A DNA stretch of 64,000 nt from Rhodocyclaceae bacterium (GTDB taxonomy: Bacteria; Pseudomonadota; Gammaproteobacteria; Burkholderiales; Rhodocyclaceae), in contig JAQTZQ010000002.1 of the NCBI GenBank assembly GCA_028687645.1, positions 1 to 64,000 of the forward strand. The letters run 5' to 3'. Made by a program: the position numbers and the translations under genes. Position 1 is the first letter of the stretch. The number at the start of each line of letters is the position of its first letter. A model generated the notes under the pieces. The model ran no database searches. It worked only from the letters and a program-made list of their open reading frames with translations, and had not been told where the DNA came from. Positions 15,932 to 24,977 of this stretch are shown here, in pieces.

Positions 15932-16947
15932 ATATAATTGATTTGTACGCTGACGTATGGCGCAACCTCCAAGGTCAGCGCCAACGCTTGCCGCACGCAT
16001 TGCTGCTCGTCGGTCAGCGAGGTTTGGGCAAGTTTGATTTTGCCATGGCGTTTGCTGCAGGCCTGCTTTGCGAGCAGCAAACCAGAGATGGTCAAGCCTG
16101 TAGTCAGTGCCTGGCATGCAACTGGTTTTCCCAAGGCAATCACCCTGATTTCCGCCTCCTGCAACCCGGCGCCATGAGCGAGGAAGGCGATACTGAGGAG
16201 AGTAAAAAAAAGGCAAGCCAGCAAATTACCGTAGACCAGATTCGTGAACTAGATGAGTTTTTTAATGTGGGCACCCATCGTGCAGGATTACGCATCGTAT
16301 TGATCAATCCCACCGAGACAATGAATCGAAATGCAGCGAATTCACTTCTTAAAACACTTGAAGAACCATCTGCAAATACTTTGTTTTTGTTGGTTTCAAG
16401 TGAACCTTTGAAGCTGCTACCAACGATTCGCAGTCGCTGCCAAGTGGTGCCGATCAGCCTGCCGAAGAGCAGACCGGCCAAAGCATTTCTGGTCGCTGCC
16501 GGGGTTAAGGATGAGGCGCGCTGGCTGGCTTTGGCCGGCGGATCCCCGGGGTTGGCAATCGAGTTAGCCAACTCGGGACAGGGCGGCTGGCTGGATGTTC
16601 TGGTCAAGCGACTCTCTGATCGTCTGGGGCCGGACCCAATCGCTTCCGCCGCCGATCTCGAAAAACTGGTGAAAGACAGTAAGGGTAAATTGCCGCTCAA
16701 GGCCGTGGTCGAGGCTCTGCAAAAGTGGCTGGTTGATTTGACGCTGGCAAGCAATAACCTGCCAGTGCGTTATTTTCTGCCGCAGCAGAGCACAATTTCC
16801 GGGCTGGCTGCTATCATTCCTTCTGCGCGCTTGCTGCCGGCCTATCGAGCCTTGTTGCAGCGGCGCCGCGAAGCCGAACAGCCGCTTAACGCACGACTGT
16901 TTTTTGAGGGTTTATTCATGGATTATCGAGCATTGTTCAAAAACTGA
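15928..16947 (+). CDS. holB: DNA polymerase III subunit delta prime
   Basis: 339 residues. Clamp-loader subunit. The N-terminal AAA+ fold carries GQRGLGKF at 29-36, a P-loop lacking the final Ser/Thr, as expected for the non-ATPase delta-prime. A zinc module is formed by Cys48, Cys58, Cys61 and Cys64 ([10 protein letters not shown]). The sensor region [11 protein letters not shown] and arginine motif IRSRCQVV are present. Overlaps tmk by 4 bases. Confidence 0.95.
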   Translation: MNIIDLYADVWRNLQGQRQRLPHALLLVGQRGLGKFDFAMAFAAGLLCEQQTRDGQACSQCLACNWFSQGNHPDFRLLQPGAMSEEGDTEESKKKASQQITVDQIRELDEFFNVGTHRAGLRIVLINPTETMNRNAANSLLKTLEEPSANTLFLLVSSEPLKLLPTIRSRCQVVPISLPKSRPAKAFLVAAGVKDEARWLALAGGSPGLAIELANSGQGGWLDVLVKRLSDRLGPDPIASAADLEKLVKDSKGKLPLKAVVEALQKWLVDLTLASNNLPVRYFLPQQSTISGLAAIIPSARLLPAYRALLQRRREAEQPLNARLFFEGLFMDYRALFKN

Positions 16948-16953
16948 TACCCA

Positions 16954-17316
16954 ATGAATCAAGTTAAATCACCACCGCAGCGCCCTAGCGTTCTTTCGCT
17001 CAATATCAACTCAAAATCCGCGCTCTACGCGGCGTTTATGCCGCACCTGAAAAATGGCGGCATCTTTATTCCGACGACGCGTGGCTATACCATTGCCGAT
17101 GAAGTCTTCATGCTGCTCTCCCTGATGGAGGATCCGGCCAAGTTACCGATTGCCGGTACCGTCGTTTGGGTCACGCCGGCTGGTGCACAGAATGGTCGCG
17201 CCCAAGGTATCGGCGTGCATTTCAATAATGATGAAAGCGGCCAGGAAGCACGGCGCAAGATTGAAGGTTTGCTCGGCGGTGTGATGCAGTCCACCCGCCC
17301 CACGCACACGCTGTGA
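16954..17316 (+). CDS. pilZ: PilZ domain protein
   Basis: 120 residues following holB by 6 bases. Single PilZ domain (LSLNINSKSALYAAFMPHLKNGGIFIPT ... GIGVHF is the family pattern, read as separate motifs). The canonical RxxxR c-di-GMP motif is not visible at the N-terminus, as in type IV pilus PilZ of Pseudomonas and Xanthomonas, which act in pilus assembly through protein contacts. The holB-pilZ-tatD order is conserved in proteobacteria. Confidence 0.9.
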   Translation: MNQVKSPPQRPSVLSLNINSKSALYAAFMPHLKNGGIFIPTTRGYTIADEVFMLLSLMEDPAKLPIAGTVVWVTPAGAQNGRAQGIGVHFNNDESGQEARRKIEGLLGGVMQSTRPTHTL

Positions 17317-17325
17317 TTGGTTTTT

Positions 17326-18102
17326 ATGCTGGTTGATTCACATTGCCATCTCGATTTCCCGGATTTTGCCCCGCGTTTGCCTGAGTTACTGGGCAATATG
17401 CAGGCCAATGAAGTGGGCTGTGCCGTCTGTATCGGTGTCAATCTTGAAGATTTTCCCCGGGTGCTGGCCTTGGCTGAAAGTCAGCCGTATCTGTTCGCCA
17501 CGGTAGGCGTTCATCCGGAATACACCGATGCCGAAGAGCCAGATTTGGCGCGCCTTGTCGCCCTGGCGCAGCATCCCAAGGTGATCGCCATTGGTGAAAC
17601 CGGGCTGGATTATTACTGGCACAAAGATAAACCGGAGTGGCAGCGCGAGCGTTTCCGCACCCACATTCGCGCCGCCATCGCTTGCGGCAAGCCCTTGGTT
17701 ATTCATACCCGCGAGTCGGCCGATGATACTTTGCGCATTCTCGAAGAAGAGGGCGCGCAGGCGGTGGGCGGGGTCATGCACTGTTTTACCGAGAGTTGGG
17801 AGGTTGCCCAGCGGGCGCTTGATTTGGGTTTTTACATTTCATTTTCCGGCATCGTTACCTTTAAAAATGCCCTGACGATCAAGGATGTAGCGCAAAAAAC
17901 GCCGCTTGAGCGGATGCTCATTGAAACCGACGCGCCGTATCTTGCCCCGGTGCCGTATCGCGGCAAGCAGAACCAACCGGCGTATGTGCGCCATGTGGCT
18001 GAGGAGATTGCCCGCTTGCGCGGTGTTGACTTTGAGGTCATCGCCACGGCGAGCACTGACAATTTTTTCCGACTTTTCAAAACTGCTACCAGGCCCCAAT
18101 AG
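17326..18102 (+). CDS. TatD family metal-dependent hydrolase
   Basis: 258 residues from ATG 17326 (a TTG three codons earlier is less likely). TIM-barrel metallohydrolase with DSHCHLDFPDF near the N-terminus, AIGETGLDYYW, VIHTRESADD and the C-terminal LIETDAPYLAP, all metal-ligand motifs of TatD/YcfH deoxyribonucleases. Part of the mltG-tmk-holB-pilZ cluster. Confidence 0.92.
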   Translation: MLVDSHCHLDFPDFAPRLPELLGNMQANEVGCAVCIGVNLEDFPRVLALAESQPYLFATVGVHPEYTDAEEPDLARLVALAQHPKVIAIGETGLDYYWHKDKPEWQRERFRTHIRAAIACGKPLVIHTRESADDTLRILEEEGAQAVGGVMHCFTESWEVAQRALDLGFYISFSGIVTFKNALTIKDVAQKTPLERMLIETDAPYLAPVPYRGKQNQPAYVRHVAEEIARLRGVDFEVIATASTDNFFRLFKTATRPQ

Positions 18103-18108
18103 CCCCTC

Positions 18109-18768
18109 ATGAAAACCAAACTCATTGCCCTTGCTGTCGCTTCACTGCTGGCTTTGCCGCTCTCTGCTGCGACCTATGATGATCTGATCAATTCGGCCAA
18201 ACTCGGCGATACCCGCGATGTAGCGCAGATGGTGCAGCGTGGTGCTGGCGTTGACTCGAGCGATGCCGAAGGCAATACGCTGCTGATTCTGGCAGCGCGC
18301 GACGGTCATCTCGACCTGGTTGATTACCTGATCAAGGCTAAAGCCAAAATTGATGCCCAGAATACTGCCGGTGATACGGCCCTGCGCCTGGCGTCTTTTC
18401 GCGGTCATCTGCCGGTGGTTCAGCGCCTGATTGCGGCGGGGGCCAAACTTGATACGCCGGGCTGGACGCCGTTGGCCTATGCCGCCTATAACGGCCATCT
18501 GGAAATTGCTCAGGCTTTGATCAAGGCGGGTGCCGATGTCAATCTGGCCAGCGAAAACGGCCATACCGCACTGATTTCAGCGGCGCGTGGTGGGCATCTC
18601 GAGATCGTCAGGCTTTTGCTGGCTAACAAGGCAGACCCCAACAAACGTCTGGAGTCCGGTGAAACAGCGATTGATATGGCACTGAGAAATCAGAATACGG
18701 ATATCGCCGATTTGCTGCTGAAAAACGGTGGCAAATCGGGCAAATCGGCCACGATCGAAATCAGGTAA
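18109..18768 (+). CDS. Exported ankyrin-repeat protein
   Basis: 219 residues. Signal peptide [20 protein letters not shown], then about five ankyrin repeats (for example [73 protein letters not shown]). Likely a periplasmic protein-binding scaffold; partner unknown. It starts 6 bases after tatD. Confidence 0.9.
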   Translation: MKTKLIALAVASLLALPLSAATYDDLINSAKLGDTRDVAQMVQRGAGVDSSDAEGNTLLILAARDGHLDLVDYLIKAKAKIDAQNTAGDTALRLASFRGHLPVVQRLIAAGAKLDTPGWTPLAYAAYNGHLEIAQALIKAGADVNLASENGHTALISAARGGHLEIVRLLLANKADPNKRLESGETAIDMALRNQNTDIADLLLKNGGKSGKSATIEIR

Positions 18769-18769
18769 T

Positions 18770-19474
18770 TCAAGCGTCCGGCGTATTGGGCGCATCGGCC
18801 ACGATCTGGCCGTCGACCAGTTCAATAATCCGGTCGCAGCGTTTTGCCAGACGCGGGTCGTGCGTCACAATCAAAAAAGTAGTCTGTAATTGCCGGTTGA
18901 CCGTACGCAATAGCTTGAAAACCTCGTCGGCAGCGTGCGTATCGAGATTTCCGGTGGGTTCGTCGGCCAACACCAACGAGGGATCCATCGCCAGCGCGCG
19001 GGCAATCGCGACGCGTTGCTGCTGGCCGCCGGAGAGCCGGTTGGCCAGATACTGTTTGCGATCGGCCAACCCTACCTGATCCAGTAACTCTCCGGCTTTT
19101 AAAAACATCGCCGCATCCGGGTGACCGCGAGCAACGAGGAGCGGCATGGCGACGTTTTCCTGTGCGGTAAATGCCGGAATCAGATGATGGTGCTGGAAAA
19201 CAAAGCCGATGCGCTGGCCGCGCAGGCGCGTCAGGTGGGTGTCATCAAGCAGGCCGGTTTCCTGAGTATCAATGAATAACTGGCCGCTGCTTGGGCGGTC
19301 AAGTAGGCCGATCAGGTTGAGCAGGGTGCTTTTGCCGGAGCCGGAAGGGCCAATTAGCGCGGCGAATTCGCCTTTTTCCAGGCGCAGATTGATGCCATGC
19401 AGAATCTCGCTTTCGGTTTCTCCGCTGCCGTAAGACTTGCGGATAGCGCTGAGCTGGAGGACGGGATCAGCCAC
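18770..19474 (-). CDS. ABC transporter ATP-binding protein (LolD/MacB class)
   Basis: 234 residues from GTG 19474, which overlaps the permease stop (GTGGCTGA). Walker A GPSGSGKS (42-49), signature LSGGQQQR (147-154), Walker [13 protein letters not shown] and the LolD-type start [11 protein letters not shown]. The longer open frame to 19585 reads through permease sequence in another frame and is not real. With the permease and adaptor it forms an envelope export machine. A copy of the dispersed repeat lies in the 3' part. Confidence 0.92.
   Translation of the reverse strand: MADPVLQLSAIRKSYGSGETESEILHGINLRLEKGEFAALIGPSGSGKSTLLNLIGLLDRPSSGQLFIDTQETGLLDDTHLTRLRGQRIGFVFQHHHLIPAFTAQENVAMPLLVARGHPDAAMFLKAGELLDQVGLADRKQYLANRLSGGQQQRVAIARALAMDPSLVLADEPTGNLDTHAADEVFKLLRTVNRQLQTTFLIVTHDPRLAKRCDRIIELVDGQIVADAPNTPDA
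18872..18910 (-). repeat. Dispersed USS-like repeat, copy 5
   Basis: Minus strand reads GCGTACGGTCAAC, then AATTA, an eight-base spacer and TTTTTTG. Inside the ABC ATPase gene. Confidence 0.7.
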
Positions 19475-20687
19475 GGATGGCCACCACAGGGTCAAGCGCC
19501 GCAGCACGGCGCGCTGGCAGCAGGGCGGCGAGGATGCCGACCAGACTGGCACCACCGGCGGCAATGAAAACCAGACTGGGCTCAACGCCGATTACAAAGA
19601 GCGGCGTGCCATCGGGATTGACCGCCATCAAGCGCCAAAGCGCCAGAAAGAACCAGGCGAGGGCGGAGCCCAGCAGGGAGCCCAAAAAGCCGACGATACC
19701 GCCTTGCAGCAAAAATATCCGCAGCATTTGCCCTTGCGTGGCGCCCATGGCGCGCAGGATGCCGATTTCTTTGCTGCGCTGGATGACCGAAACGACGAGT
19801 ACGCTGGCGATGCCGAAAGCCACCGAGAGCCCGACAAAGAAGCGAATGACGTTGCTCGACACGCGTTGTGAGGTCAGCGCCGTGACAAACTGTGCGTTGG
19901 TGCGCATCCAGCTATCGGCAATCAGCCCAGTTTCGCCGGTGATGCGCTGCGCCAGCGCTTCGGCCTGATCGAGATCGTGCAGGGCGAGGTCAATGTTCGA
20001 GACGCCGCCGACCAAGCCGAGCAAGGTTTGGGCGGTGCGCAGGCCGACATAAATATTGCGCGCATTGACCGCCTTGTTGCCGAGGTCAAACAGGCCGGTG
20101 ATGGTCAGCGTCTCGTCGCTGCCGTCGGCAGTGGCGATGCGCAGCTTGTCGCCGACATCGGCGCCGAGATCTTTGGCTAGTTCAATGCCGATCACCGCTT
20201 CACCGCTGCCAACGCGTAGTTCGCCGGTGGTCAGGCGGTCAGCTAGCGAAATCACCCGGTTGTAGCGTTCCGGTTCTATGCCGACCAGCGAAATGGCCTT
20301 GTTGGCATCGCCGCGTACGGCAAAGGCAGGGCCGGAAGCCACGGGCGAAAGCGCGGCGATTTCTGGCCAGTTTTGCAGGCGGTCGCGCAGTTGCTGCCAT
20401 TGATCGATGGAACGCAGGCGTTGGGCTTGTTTTTGCAGCCGCAGGGCGGTGTTCTCAGCCGCCACTTGGGGCCGCGCGACTTCTTCCGGCGGCAGCAGGG
20501 CGATGTGTGCCTGCGAGCTGAGGGTGCGCTTGATCAGGTTGGATTGCAGCCCGGAGAGCAGCGCCGACATGAAGACAATGACTGCAACGCCGACCCCGAC
20601 GCCAACAATGATCAGCAGCGACTGCATTCGCCCCTCACGCAAAAAACGCAGGGCGGCGATCCACTCAAAAGGAAGCCATGACTTCAT
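19467..20687 (-). CDS. ABC transporter permease, FtsX/MacB-type
   Basis: 406 residues from ATG 20687. Four TM segments: one near the N-terminus ([22 protein letters not shown]), then a large periplasmic domain, then three near the C-terminus ([20 protein letters not shown] and others), the mechanotransmission topology of MacB/LolC/Dev[18 protein letters not shown] is the conserved coupling region of this family. Its start codon is the tail of a dispersed-repeat copy shared with the end of the adaptor gene. The substrate is unknown. Confidence 0.9.
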   Translation of the reverse strand: MKSWLPFEWIAALRFLREGRMQSLLIIVGVGVGVAVIVFMSALLSGLQSNLIKRTLSSQAHIALLPPEEVARPQVAAENTALRLQKQAQRLRSIDQWQQLRDRLQNWPEIAALSPVASGPAFAVRGDANKAISLVGIEPERYNRVISLADRLTTGELRVGSGEAVIGIELAKDLGADVGDKLRIATADGSDETLTITGLFDLGNKAVNARNIYVGLRTAQTLLGLVGGVSNIDLALHDLDQAEALAQRITGETGLIADSWMRTNAQFVTALTSQRVSSNVIRFFVGLSVAFGIASVLVVSVIQRSKEIGILRAMGATQGQMLRIFLLQGGIVGFLGSLLGSALAWFFLALWRLMAVNPDGTPLFVIGVEPSLVFIAAGGASLVGILAALLPARRAAALDPVVAIRG

Positions 20688-20719
20688 TTTTTGGCCGTTT
20701 TTAGCGGTTGACCGTACGA
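20685..20719 (-). repeat. Dispersed USS-like repeat, copy 6 (gene junction)
   Basis: Minus strand reads CGTACGGTCAAC, then AAAAA, CGGCC, AAAAAATG. The first tract gives the TAA stop of the adaptor gene and the second runs into the permease ATG. Confidence 0.85.
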
Positions 20720-21927
20720 ACTCGCCGGCCTTCCGGCAACTTGAGCGCGGCGGGCACCAAAGCGTCGCCGGCAGCCAGGCCGTCAAGGATTTCCAGCCTG
20801 CCCGCCCCACGAACGCCCAAACGCACCGTCTGGCGCTGGGTTTTGCCATCACGCACAAGCATGACCCAAGGCTGGGCGCTGCTCGCGTCATTGACCGCAT
20901 CGGCAGCGACTAGCAAGGCATCGCTGCGCCGTGCCGTTTCAATGTCGATTGAAACCGTCATTTCATGCTTTAGATAGGCCGGGGCTTGCGGCACGCGCAA
21001 GCGGATTTCAACCGAGCCGCGCTGAGCATCGACCGAGGGCGCAATGTAGCTGATTTCCGCCTTGAAGCGCTCGCCGGGGTAGGCATCCGCCGAGGCGAAT
21101 GCGAGCTGGCCAAGGCTGAGCAAGGCGAGATTTTTTTCGTCAACCTGGGCGGTCAGTTCAGTTTCACCCGTTGGCGCAAGGACCATCAGCACCTTGCCGG
21201 GCTGCGCGGTGTCGCCGGGTTCGATATTGCGCGTTAAAACCACGCCAGCCACCGGCGCGCGCAGGGTGGCGTAGGCCAGCCGTGATTCGGCGCTGAGCAG
21301 GGCGGCCTTGGCTTGTTCGACGCTGCTGCGGGCGACCAGCGCGTCGCTACCGCCGGGACGATTGCTGCTGCGCTGCAATTGGGCGGAACGCAACTGGCTT
21401 TCGGCCACATCGCGTGCCCGTTTGGCATCGTCGAGCTGTGCCGAACTGTAAAACCCCTTGGCTACCAGCTGGCCGACGCGATCAAAGTGACGTTGGGCTT
21501 GCAAGGTATTGGCCTCGGCCTGTAGCAAATTTTGTTCCGCGACCGGTAAACCCAGTTCGCTGATCTGGCGCAGGCGGGCCTCACTTTGGGCCAAGGAAGC
21601 CCGCGATTGCGCGGCATTGGCTTGCCATTCCGCTTCATCAAGGCGCAGCAGGACTTGGTCGGCACTGACCGCAGCCCCTTCGCGCGCCTCGACAGCCGTT
21701 ACTTTGCCGCTAATCTGAGCCGCGATTTCGATGCGCTGCGGTGTTCTGACCCGACCGCTGGCGACGACTGCCTGACGCAATTCGCCGCGCTCGGCGATGA
21801 CCACATTCACCGCCTCGCCGCGCATGAATAAAAACACGCCAATGGTGATGACGGCGAGAAGCAAGATGAAAATCAGGCGCTGAGTGCCGAGCGAAAAACG
21901 GGGGGAAGGTTGAGACGTGTTCGGCAT
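20701..21927 (-). CDS. HlyD/MacA-family periplasmic adaptor
   Basis: 408 residues. One N-terminal TM anchor (LIFILLLAVITIGVFLFM), a lipoyl/barrel-sandwich half (SGRVRTPQRIEIAAQISGKV), a long coiled-coil hairpin rich in Ala/Gln/Arg (about 105-205), the second lipoyl half (ATLRAPVAGVVL) and beta-barrel domains. First gene of adaptor-permease-ATPase, the DevBCA/MacAB-like layout; no outer-membrane channel gene is nearby, so it would borrow a TolC-like protein. Possible cargo includes lipids or antibiotics; not readable from sequence. Confidence 0.9.
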   Translation of the reverse strand: MPNTSQPSPRFSLGTQRLIFILLLAVITIGVFLFMRGEAVNVVIAERGELRQAVVASGRVRTPQRIEIAAQISGKVTAVEAREGAAVSADQVLLRLDEAEWQANAAQSRASLAQSEARLRQISELGLPVAEQNLLQAEANTLQAQRHFDRVGQLVAKGFYSSAQLDDAKRARDVAESQLRSAQLQRSSNRPGGSDALVARSSVEQAKAALLSAESRLAYATLRAPVAGVVLTRNIEPGDTAQPGKVLMVLAPTGETELTAQVDEKNLALLSLGQLAFASADAYPGERFKAEISYIAPSVDAQRGSVEIRLRVPQAPAYLKHEMTVSIDIETARRSDALLVAADAVNDASSAQPWVMLVRDGKTQRQTVRLGVRGAGRLEILDGLAAGDALVPAALKLPEGRRVRTVNR

Positions 21928-21986
21928 GCCGGGTGGGGCTCATAAATAAATTAGCAGGCGCTAATATTAAACGATCAGCGTAAGAG

Positions 21987-22004
21987 GGCGGATTATAATC
22001 TGCC
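21987..22004 (+). promoter_or_regulatory. -10 box within a near-palindrome upstream of the ferredoxin-like gene
   Basis: TATAAT at 21994-21999 sits in the centre of GGCGGATTATAATCTGCC, an imperfect palindrome (one mismatched pair). It lies between the divergent adaptor and ferredoxin-like genes, so it could be a -10 covered by a repressor site. No convincing -35. Confidence 0.4.
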
Positions 22005-22095
22005 ACTATTTTCAAAGAGCCAACTGCGGGGCGACGGAGAAAAGCCCCATGTTTAGCCAGTCATTCCCGGTTTCCAAAAAGCGGATTGAAGTTTG

Positions 22096-23073
22096 ATGCC
22101 GCCCAAGCGCAAGTCGGCCTACCCGATTATTCCCATCGTTCCAGCGGCATTGCCGGCAGCGCGTCGGGTTCAGCGCTGGCGTCGGGTTTTTCAGACGATT
22201 TTTTACAGTCTGTTCATTCTTGGCCCGATTTTCAACCTCTTTCGGGTTGATCTGACTGCCGATCATGCTTGGTTGTTTGGCATGGAATGGCGCCTCGGGC
22301 TGGATGCCTTTCAAGGGCGCGGTGCGCGTGGTGCTGAAGCCGGGCTGGCAATTTTTCTACGTTTGATCATCCCGGTTTTTGCCCTGGCCGGGCTGCTGAT
22401 GTGGGTTTCGTGGAAATGGGGCCGCCTGTTTTGTGGCTGGCTTTGCCCGCACTTTCCGGTCGTTGAGTTGATCAACCGGCTGTTTATTCGCGCCAGCGGC
22501 AAACCAAGTTTCTGGACGCGCGATGCGCTGTCCAAACCACAAACAAAATGGCTATGGTGGGCACTCGCCGGCGTGACTAGCGTGGCCTTGGCCTTTAGCT
22601 GGGCGGTGGTGTTACTGACGTATTTTCTGCCACCCAGCGAAATTTACGGCAATCTCTGGCGCGCCGAGCTGACGCGTAATCAGTTCATTTTTATCACCAT
22701 CGTCACCACCATACTCTCGCTCGATTTCATTTTTGCCCGCCACATTTTTTGCCGCAGTCTGTGTTCGGTTGGCCTGTTTCAGAGCCTGGCCTGGATGCAA
22801 AACAAAAGCGCACTGGTCATCGGTTACGAACGAAAACGTGCCGCCAGGTGTGCTAATTGCCTGCCCGATCAAGGCGCTGCGTGCAATAACGCCTGCCCGA
22901 TGCTGCTCAAGCCGCGCAGCATCAAACGTCACATGTTCACCTGCACCCAATGTGGGCTGTGCCTTGAAGCCTGCGCCGAAACTCAGCAGGAAAATCCGCA
23001 GGGGCCTCTTTTGACTTGGGTAACGGGAGAAGCGGCGCGGCAGAATGAGGCGGGATTCAGCGCTTTGAAATGA
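22096..23073 (+). CDS. Membrane-bound 4Fe-4S protein, CcoG/NapH/NosR-like
   Basis: 325 residues from ATG 22096 (TTG one codon upstream). About five TM helices. Cysteine motifs: FCGWLCPHFP, FCRSLCSVG, CANCLPDQGAACNNACPM, and a C-terminal ferredoxin-like CTQCGLCLEACAE. This set is shared by CcoG (cytochrome oxidase copper maturation), NapH and NosR, which pass electrons from or to the membrane. It lacks the C-terminal Ig-like domain of CcoG, so a generic electron-transfer role is the safer call. Confidence 0.8.
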   Translation: MPPKRKSAYPIIPIVPAALPAARRVQRWRRVFQTIFYSLFILGPIFNLFRVDLTADHAWLFGMEWRLGLDAFQGRGARGAEAGLAIFLRLIIPVFALAGLLMWVSWKWGRLFCGWLCPHFPVVELINRLFIRASGKPSFWTRDALSKPQTKWLWWALAGVTSVALAFSWAVVLLTYFLPPSEIYGNLWRAELTRNQFIFITIVTTILSLDFIFARHIFCRSLCSVGLFQSLAWMQNKSALVIGYERKRAARCANCLPDQGAACNNACPMLLKPRSIKRHMFTCTQCGLCLEACAETQQENPQGPLLTWVTGEAARQNEAGFSALK

Positions 23074-23076
23074 CAT

Positions 23077-23134
23077 TGATTCGCATTTAATCAATATCAA
23101 ATACAAGAGAATGCTAATGCTTAAAATGAGAACC
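23077..23134 (+). promoter_or_regulatory. Possible Fur-type operator region upstream of the CopD-like gene
   Basis: GAGAATGCTAATGC followed by AATGAGAACC (23107-23134) resembles overlapping Fur hexamers (GATAAT-type), and a second AT-rich partial palindrome TGATTCGCATTTAATCA lies at 23077. Assignment is by eye only. Confidence 0.35.
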
Positions 23135-23170
23135 ATACTCACTTGAACCTCTCATTCGGAGCAAAGCGTC

Positions 23171-23674
23171 ATGGATCATCAAGTTATTGTTCTCATTCAT
23201 CTGCTGTGCGCGGTGCTGTTTGTCGGTGCGGTCGCCATGGAAGTGCTGATTCTGGAGCCGGTGCGCAAAGTCATCGGTGATGAGGTTTTTCAGCGGGTTG
23301 AGTTTTACCTGTTTCGGCGCATTCGGCGAACCTACCCGCTGGCCGTCATCCCGCTCTATGTGACGGGTTTTTATATGTATTTTGGTTACATGGACAGCGC
23401 GGGTGGTTTTGATGCTTTGCTGGCCAGCAAATTCGGCCAATTGCTGACGTTGAAAATGGGGTTTGCGCTCGGCCTGCTGACCATTTTTGCCAGCTCACCC
23501 TTCCTGTTCATGCGCAGCAAGTCGCGCACAGCGCTTGAAAACTTGAAGCATTTCGTGGTGGTGACCGGTGGCCCGGAGGATTTCCGGATAGATCGCTTCG
23601 AGGTCGTGCATTACCTGGCGATGGGTTTTGGGTTCGCCATCGTTATTTTGGCGAAGGTGATGTTCATGGCTTGA
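23171..23674 (+). CDS. CopD-like four-helix membrane protein
   Basis: 167 residues, about four TM segments. HQVIVLIHLLCAVLFVGAVAMEVLILEPV resembles the first part of CopD/YeaQ-type membrane proteins with a His in helix 1 and FEVVHYLAMGFGF with a His in the last helix, an arrangement that could bind haem or copper. I do not recognise a precise family. A Fur-like site lies upstream and a strong terminator downstream. Not obviously in one operon with the ferredoxin-like gene (97-base gap). Confidence 0.65.
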   Translation: MDHQVIVLIHLLCAVLFVGAVAMEVLILEPVRKVIGDEVFQRVEFYLFRRIRRTYPLAVIPLYVTGFYMYFGYMDSAGGFDALLASKFGQLLTLKMGFALGLLTIFASSPFLFMRSKSRTALENLKHFVVVTGGPEDFRIDRFEVVHYLAMGFGFAIVILAKVMFMA

Positions 23675-23686
23675 TGAGGTGCCGGT

Positions 23687-23732
23687 AAAAACAGGAGATT
23701 GTTACGGTCAACCGCCAAAATCTCCTGTTTTT
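23687..23732. terminator. Bidirectional terminator built around a dispersed repeat
   Basis: AAAAACAGGAGATT (23687-23700) pairs perfectly with AATCTCCTGTTTTT (23719-23732), a 14-bp stem with an 18-base loop, between the convergent CopD-like and ZIP genes. A-run and U-run make it work on both strands. The loop is the core of a dispersed-repeat copy. Confidence 0.9.
23698..23732 (+). repeat. Dispersed USS-like repeat, copy 7 (terminator loop)
   Basis: ATTGTTACGGTCAAC, then AAAA, a seven-base spacer and a T-tract. The core is the loop and the A/T tracts are in the stem of the terminator. Confidence 0.8.
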
Positions 23733-23733
23733 T

Positions 23734-24477
23734 TCAGGCATGGCCGAGGCGAATCGCCGCGATGGTCAGCATCCCCAACACCAGCATGGCATATTGACCA
23801 AGGCGGCTTTTGCGATCACTGTTGCCGTGAATGCGCGGCAGCAAGTCACCAAAGGCGATATACAAAAAACTCGCTGCTGAAATCGCCAAGGCATAAGGAA
23901 TCAGGCTTTTGGCCTCGGCCAGCAGGTAATAGCCGAGCAAGGCACCGGGCAGGGTGCTGAGCGCTGAAAGCAGATTCCACAGCAATGCCTGCCAACGCCC
24001 AAGGCCGGATTCAACCAGCACCGCGTAGTCACCCATTTCCTGCGGAACTTCGTGGGCGATGACGGCCAGGGTGGTAGCTACGCCCACTGCCGGCGAGGTT
24101 AAAAAAGCAGCAGCAATGACCACGCCGTCGACAAAATTATGGAAGGCATCACCGACCAGAATCAGCCGACCGCTTTGTCGCCGCTGGCCGCAATCACTGT
24201 CGTGGCAATGGTGCCAGCGACTGTAGCGCTCGATCAAAAACATCAAGCCGAGGCCGAGCAGCACAGTGGCGCCCGCCGCCATTGGCGACAAGGATTGGTA
24301 GGCACGCGGTAGCATGCCGAGAAAAGCGGCGGCCAGCATGCTCCCCGCCGAGTAAGCCAGCAGCAGCGGTAGCAGGCGTTGCCGCCAGCGCGTCGGGGCT
24401 GCAGCAATACTCGCTGCACCGGCCATGGCGCCAACGCTCCCCAAACTGGCCAAACCAAGAACGGCAAGGACAGACAT
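23734..24477 (-). CDS. ZIP family metal transporter
   Basis: 247 residues, eight predicted TM helices. Imports divalent metals such as zinc or iron in known relatives. The binuclear metal site motifs are HNFVDG (helix 4) and HEVPQEMGD (helix 5). A His-rich loop (HHCHDSDC) follows helix 3, as usual. It lies 18 bases downstream of the hypothetical gene at 24496-24885, on the same strand as the Rieske gene. Confidence 0.92.
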   Translation of the reverse strand: MSVLAVLGLASLGSVGAMAGAASIAAAPTRWRQRLLPLLLAYSAGSMLAAAFLGMLPRAYQSLSPMAAGATVLLGLGLMFLIERYSRWHHCHDSDCGQRRQSGRLILVGDAFHNFVDGVVIAAAFLTSPAVGVATTLAVIAHEVPQEMGDYAVLVESGLGRWQALLWNLLSALSTLPGALLGYYLLAEAKSLIPYALAISAASFLYIAFGDLLPRIHGNSDRKSRLGQYAMLVLGMLTIAAIRLGHA

Positions 24478-24495
24478 GGCTAATTCGACCTCAGA

Positions 24496-24885
24496 TCAAG
24501 CATTGCGCAGCCCCAGTGTCCAGGCTTCCATGGCTTGATTGGCCGGCTGCATCGGGGCTTCCATGAAGCTGATGACGAATTTGTCGCCCATCTCGGCAAT
24601 ACCGATCGAACGGGGGCGAACTGCCAGCATTTGCGGTGTCGGGATGGCAAAACCAAAGCAAAAAATGACGTCGACCGCAGCACTCATGCCTTCGACAATG
24701 GGGCCTTCGATCTTGCGGGTATGCGCGTAGTGATCAAAGACGCCGATGAAATGCACCTTCGGGTTCTCGGCAATTTTGGCCTGGTAATAGGCGACCAGCG
24801 CTTCAACCGTTTGATAGGTGGTTTCGGATTTGCCGATTTCGGTGACAAAAATGGGATATTTTTCCTGCAATAGGGTTTGTTTCAT
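24496..24885 (-). CDS. Conserved hypothetical protein
   Basis: 129 residues, no signal peptide or membrane segment. Not recognised with confidence. Visible: hydrophobic strand VHFIGVFDHYAHT, then a glycine-poor alpha/beta pattern with VDVIFCFGFAIPTP and KFVISFMEAPMQPANQAME. One Cys and several His residues could bind a cofactor, but no motif supports this. It lies between the Rieske and ZIP genes on the same strand; the 92-base upstream gap contains a dispersed repeat copy and may hold its own promoter. Confidence 0.75.
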   Translation of the reverse strand: MKQTLLQEKYPIFVTEIGKSETTYQTVEALVAYYQAKIAENPKVHFIGVFDHYAHTRKIEGPIVEGMSAAVDVIFCFGFAIPTPQMLAVRPRSIGIAEMGDKFVISFMEAPMQPANQAMEAWTLGLRNA

Positions 24886-24927
24886 CTGATATTCCTGAGT
24901 GTGGGTTAACTTGCCAAAAGCCAGGTT

Positions 24928-24964
24928 GGTGCGCGGTCAACCCGGTTTTTGAGGGGATTTTTTC
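24928..24964 (+). repeat. Dispersed USS-like repeat, copy 8
   Basis: GTGCGCGGTCAAC, then TTTTT, GAGGGG and ATTTTTT. In the gap between the Rieske gene and the hypothetical gene; the first tract is T-rich instead of A-rich. Confidence 0.75.
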
Positions 24965-24977
24965 TTTGCACTGCCAA

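Noticed and set aside
18770..19585. Longer N-terminus for the ABC ATPase
   Set aside because: The first 37 codons lie on permease sequence in another frame and do not resemble ABC proteins; GTG 19474 with an 8-base overlap is better.
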